Assembly (NCBI GenBank): GCA_937127245.1 | Contig: CAKZLU010000033.1 | Coordinates: 1-64,000, forward strand | Direction of reading: 5' to 3' | Length of the DNA stretch: 64,000 nt | DNA from: an uncultured Actinomycetes bacterium | GTDB taxonomy: Bacteria; Actinomycetota; Geothermincolia; Fen-727; JACVIW01 | Shown: positions 62,247 to 64,000 of the stretch, one piece after another | How the letters are laid out: each line of letters opens with the position of its first letter | How positions within the stretch are numbered: the first letter of the stretch is position 1 | Notes under the pieces: generated by a model | Databases searched by the model: none | What the model was told of the DNA's origin: nothing | Seen by the model: only the letters and a program-made list of their open reading frames with translations | Program-made: the position numbers and the translations under genes

Positions 62247-62768
62247 TTGGAAAAAGGGTTAGTGCAGGTTTACACGGGAGACGGTAAGGGTAAGACCACC
62301 GCAGCGCTCGGACTGGCTCTTAGGGCGGCCGGAAGAGGTCTTAAAGTTTTCATGGTTCAGTTTCTAAAAGGGAGGTTTTACGGAGAGCTTGAGTCAGCCA
62401 AGAGACTCGCAGACAGGATAACAATTGTGCAATCCGGGCTGGATAGTTTTGTGAAGAAGGGGGAACCGACTGACGAGGACATAAGGCTTGCGCGCAGGGG
62501 GCTATCTTTGGCTGAAAAAGCGATAAGAAGCGGTGAATACGATATCGTGATTCTTGATGAGGTAAACGTGGCGATTGAACTCGGGGTCCTCTCGGTTGAT
62601 GATGTGCTGCCTCTTGTGAAAGATAAACCCACCGGTATAGAGCTCGTTCTTACCGGCAGGTACGCTCCGAGTGAGTTTCTCGAAATAGCGGACCTCGTAA
62701 CCGAGATGAAATGCGTGAAGCATTACTATGATTCCGGAGTAAAGATGAGGGAGGGAATCGAATACTGA
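62247..62768 (+). CDS. cobO: Cob(I)alamin adenosyltransferase (CobO/BtuR type)
   Basis: This 173-residue enzyme transfers the adenosyl group from ATP to cob(I)alamin, making the cofactor used by the mutases and the class II reductase in this region. The P-loop is [20 protein letters not shown] at residues 8-27. [20 protein letters not shown] and [20 protein letters not shown] follow, then [20 protein letters not shown]. The length is normal. The start is TTG with AAGGGTGA upstream. The mutase gene begins two bases after its stop, so the two are translationally linked. Confidence 0.95.
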   Translation: MEKGLVQVYTGDGKGKTTAALGLALRAAGRGLKVFMVQFLKGRFYGELESAKRLADRITIVQSGLDSFVKKGEPTDEDIRLARRGLSLAEKAIRSGEYDIVILDEVNVAIELGVLSVDDVLPLVKDKPTGIELVLTGRYAPSEFLEIADLVTEMKCVKHYYDSGVKMREGIEY

Positions 62769-62770
62769 TT

Positions 62771-64000
62771 ATGGAATCTGAATCTTACCAGAGGGAGAAG
62801 AAAAGGTGGTATGAAAAGACCTATTCGGCCTCCTCGGAAAGGGACGCTGATTTCGTAACCGTCTCAGGGGAACCTGTCGATCTCCTATACGGACCTTCCG
62901 ACGTTGAAGACCTTGATTACATGAGGGATTTGGGATTCCCCGGTGAGTACCCGTTCACCAGGGGCATCAGAGGAAACATGTATCGCGGGCGTCTGTGGAC
63001 CATGAGGCAATTTTCCGGTTTCGGAACCGCGGAGGAAACAAACAGGCGATACAAATTTTTACTTGAGAGCGGGCAGACAGGTCTCTCTGTTGCTTTCGAT
63101 ATGCCCACAATTATGGGCAGGGATTCTGATGACCCCTTAAGCGAGGGGGAGGTGGGGCGCTGCGGTGTAGCCATAGATACCGTAGTTGATATGCAGACTC
63201 TTTTTGATGGCATCCCCCTTGGCAGGGTCACAACTTCCATGACAACCAATGCTCCGGCAAGCGTTCTTCTCGCTTTCTATCTGGTGACAGGTGAAAGACA
63301 GGGCGCCAGTTTCAGTCAGATGGGCGGCACCATACAAAACGATATCTTAAAAGAGTACATCGCTCAGAAGTCATGGATTTTCCCGCCCCGTCCCTCGCTG
63401 AGAATAATAACGGACATAATGGAATTCTGTTCAAGGGAAGTTCCGCGGTGGAACACAATAAGTATCAGTGGATACCATATTCGTGAGGCGGGTTCGACTG
63501 CCGCGCAGGAGCTGGCTTTTACGATTGCGGATGGCATTACATACGTACAGGCTGGAATCGATGCTGGTCTCGACGTTGACGATTTTGCCCCGCGCCTTTC
63601 TTTCTTTTTTAACGCCCACATTGATTTTTTCGAGGAAATTGCCAAATACAGAGCGGCAAGGAGAATGTGGGCAAGAATAATGAAAGAGAGATTCGGCGCG
63701 AAGAAGAAAGAGTCGCTTCTAATGCGTTTTCACACTCAAACAGCCGGGTGTTCGCTTACTGCGCAGCAGCCAGAGAACAACATAATTCGCACAGCGTTCG
63801 AGGGACTTGCCGCCGTCTTGGGTGGAACGCAGTCGCTACATACCAATTCTATGGATGAAGTCCTGGCTCTCCCTACCGAGAAGGCGGTGGAGATAGCCTT
63901 GAGAACGCAGCAAATTCTTGCCTACGAAACAGGCGTCGCAAATACAATCGATCCGCTGGCCGGGTCATATTACGTTGAGCATCTCACGAACAAGCTTGAG
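62771..64000 (+). CDS. Acyl-CoA mutase large subunit, isobutyryl-CoA mutase-like (3' end outside window)
   Basis: The frame is open from ATG 62771 to the window end (410 residues visible). It matches methylmalonyl/isobutyryl-CoA mutase large subunits: [71 protein letters not shown] and [20 protein letters not shown]. At the positions of Tyr89 and Arg207 of methylmalonyl-CoA mutase it has Phe81 and Gln199, the pair found in isobutyryl-CoA mutase, while His236 (His244) is kept. It is thus better called isobutyryl-CoA mutase-like. No B12-binding subunit is visible nearby and one may lie beyond the window. It is coupled to cobO. Confidence 0.88.
   Translation, partial: MESESYQREKKRWYEKTYSASSERDADFVTVSGEPVDLLYGPSDVEDLDYMRDLGFPGEYPFTRGIRGNMYRGRLWTMRQFSGFGTAEETNRRYKFLLESGQTGLSVAFDMPTIMGRDSDDPLSEGEVGRCGVAIDTVVDMQTLFDGIPLGRVTTSMTTNAPASVLLAFYLVTGERQGASFSQMGGTIQNDILKEYIAQKSWIFPPRPSLRIITDIMEFCSREVPRWNTISISGYHIREAGSTAAQELAFTIADGITYVQAGIDAGLDVDDFAPRLSFFFNAHIDFFEEIAKYRAARRMWARIMKERFGAKKKESLLMRFHTQTAGCSLTAQQPENNIIRTAFEGLAAVLGGTQSLHTNSMDEVLALPTEKAVEIALRTQQILAYETGVANTIDPLAGSYYVEHLTNKLE

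Overview
The window is about 64 kb of one bacterial chromosome. It is densely coding, with base composition near half GC by eye, and frequent TTG starts behind good Shine-Dalgarno sites. A perfect CIRCE operator before groES-groEL, a GuaB3-type IMPDH-like protein, an YkuD L,D-transpeptidase with a peptidoglycan-binding domain, a DUF2993 protein and a SpoIIE/PP2C-like membrane phosphatase point to a monoderm lineage. My best guess is a deep anaerobic actinobacterial group, but this is inference from gene families and is not proven. Anaerobic life is suggested by a cobalamin-dependent (class II) ribonucleotide reductase, an HdrA-like subunit, HdrD/GlpC-type Fe-S proteins, a tungsten aldehyde oxidoreductase relative and ADP-forming acyl-CoA synthetase subunits. 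No rRNA, tRNA, CRISPR array, phage or insertion sequence was recognised. Layout. 1-10 kb: the end of glpK, a geranylgeranyl-reductase-like flavoprotein, groES-groEL, guaB3, guaA and a PcrA helicase. 10-17.5 kb: a TPR protein, YjbQ, a beta-oxidation set (two acyl-CoA dehydrogenases around a thiolase), rarA and a BtrH-like protein. 17.5-24.4 kb: a tail-anchored protein, a membrane PP2C-like protein with an SH3 domain, and a minus-strand operon of BKACE, CoA-transferase A/B, an ATP-grasp acyl-CoA synthetase subunit and a DUF2993 protein. 24.5-31 kb: nrdJ, a radical SAM protein and priA. 31-35 kb: a repressor-type promoter with a 32-bp palindrome, a DUF6125-like protein, a family III CoA-transferase, an APC permease and a TetR regulator. 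35-38.6 kb: a lipoprotein, an AIR-synthase-like protein and two membrane proteins. 38.8-47 kb: a tight operon with a B12-binding mutase subunit, MeaB, a GlcDEF-like FAD/FAD/Fe-S set, a crotonase and an acyl-CoA mutase large subunit. 47-49 kb: a secreted beta-propeller/TIG protein. 49.6-60.5 kb: an SDR, a ferredoxin, a short aldehyde:ferredoxin oxidoreductase relative, an amidotransferase-like protein, HdrA, an orphan substrate-binding lipoprotein, an HdrD-like protein, an acyl-CoA synthetase alpha subunit and a methanogen-marker MtxX-like protein. 60.5-64 kb: an L,D-transpeptidase, a cobalamin adenosyltransferase and a second acyl-CoA mutase that runs off the end. How it fits together. Much of the window serves acyl-CoA chemistry: dehydrogenases, thiolase, crotonase, CoA-transferases, BKACE and ADP-forming synthetase subunits for ATP recovery. 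Two adenosylcobalamin mutases are supported by MeaB and an adenosyltransferase. The strongest candidate for something undescribed is the 38.8-47 kb operon. Its mutase has lost the residues that define the known substrate classes (Phe90, Ala206 and Gln243 at the positions of Tyr89, Arg207 and His244 of methylmalonyl-CoA mutase) and is co-encoded with a GlcDEF-like oxidase set. The second mutase carries the Phe/Gln pair typical of isobutyryl-CoA mutase. The 50-58 kb redox cluster, with a degenerate aldehyde oxidoreductase beside an amidotransferase-like protein and HdrA, is the second candidate.
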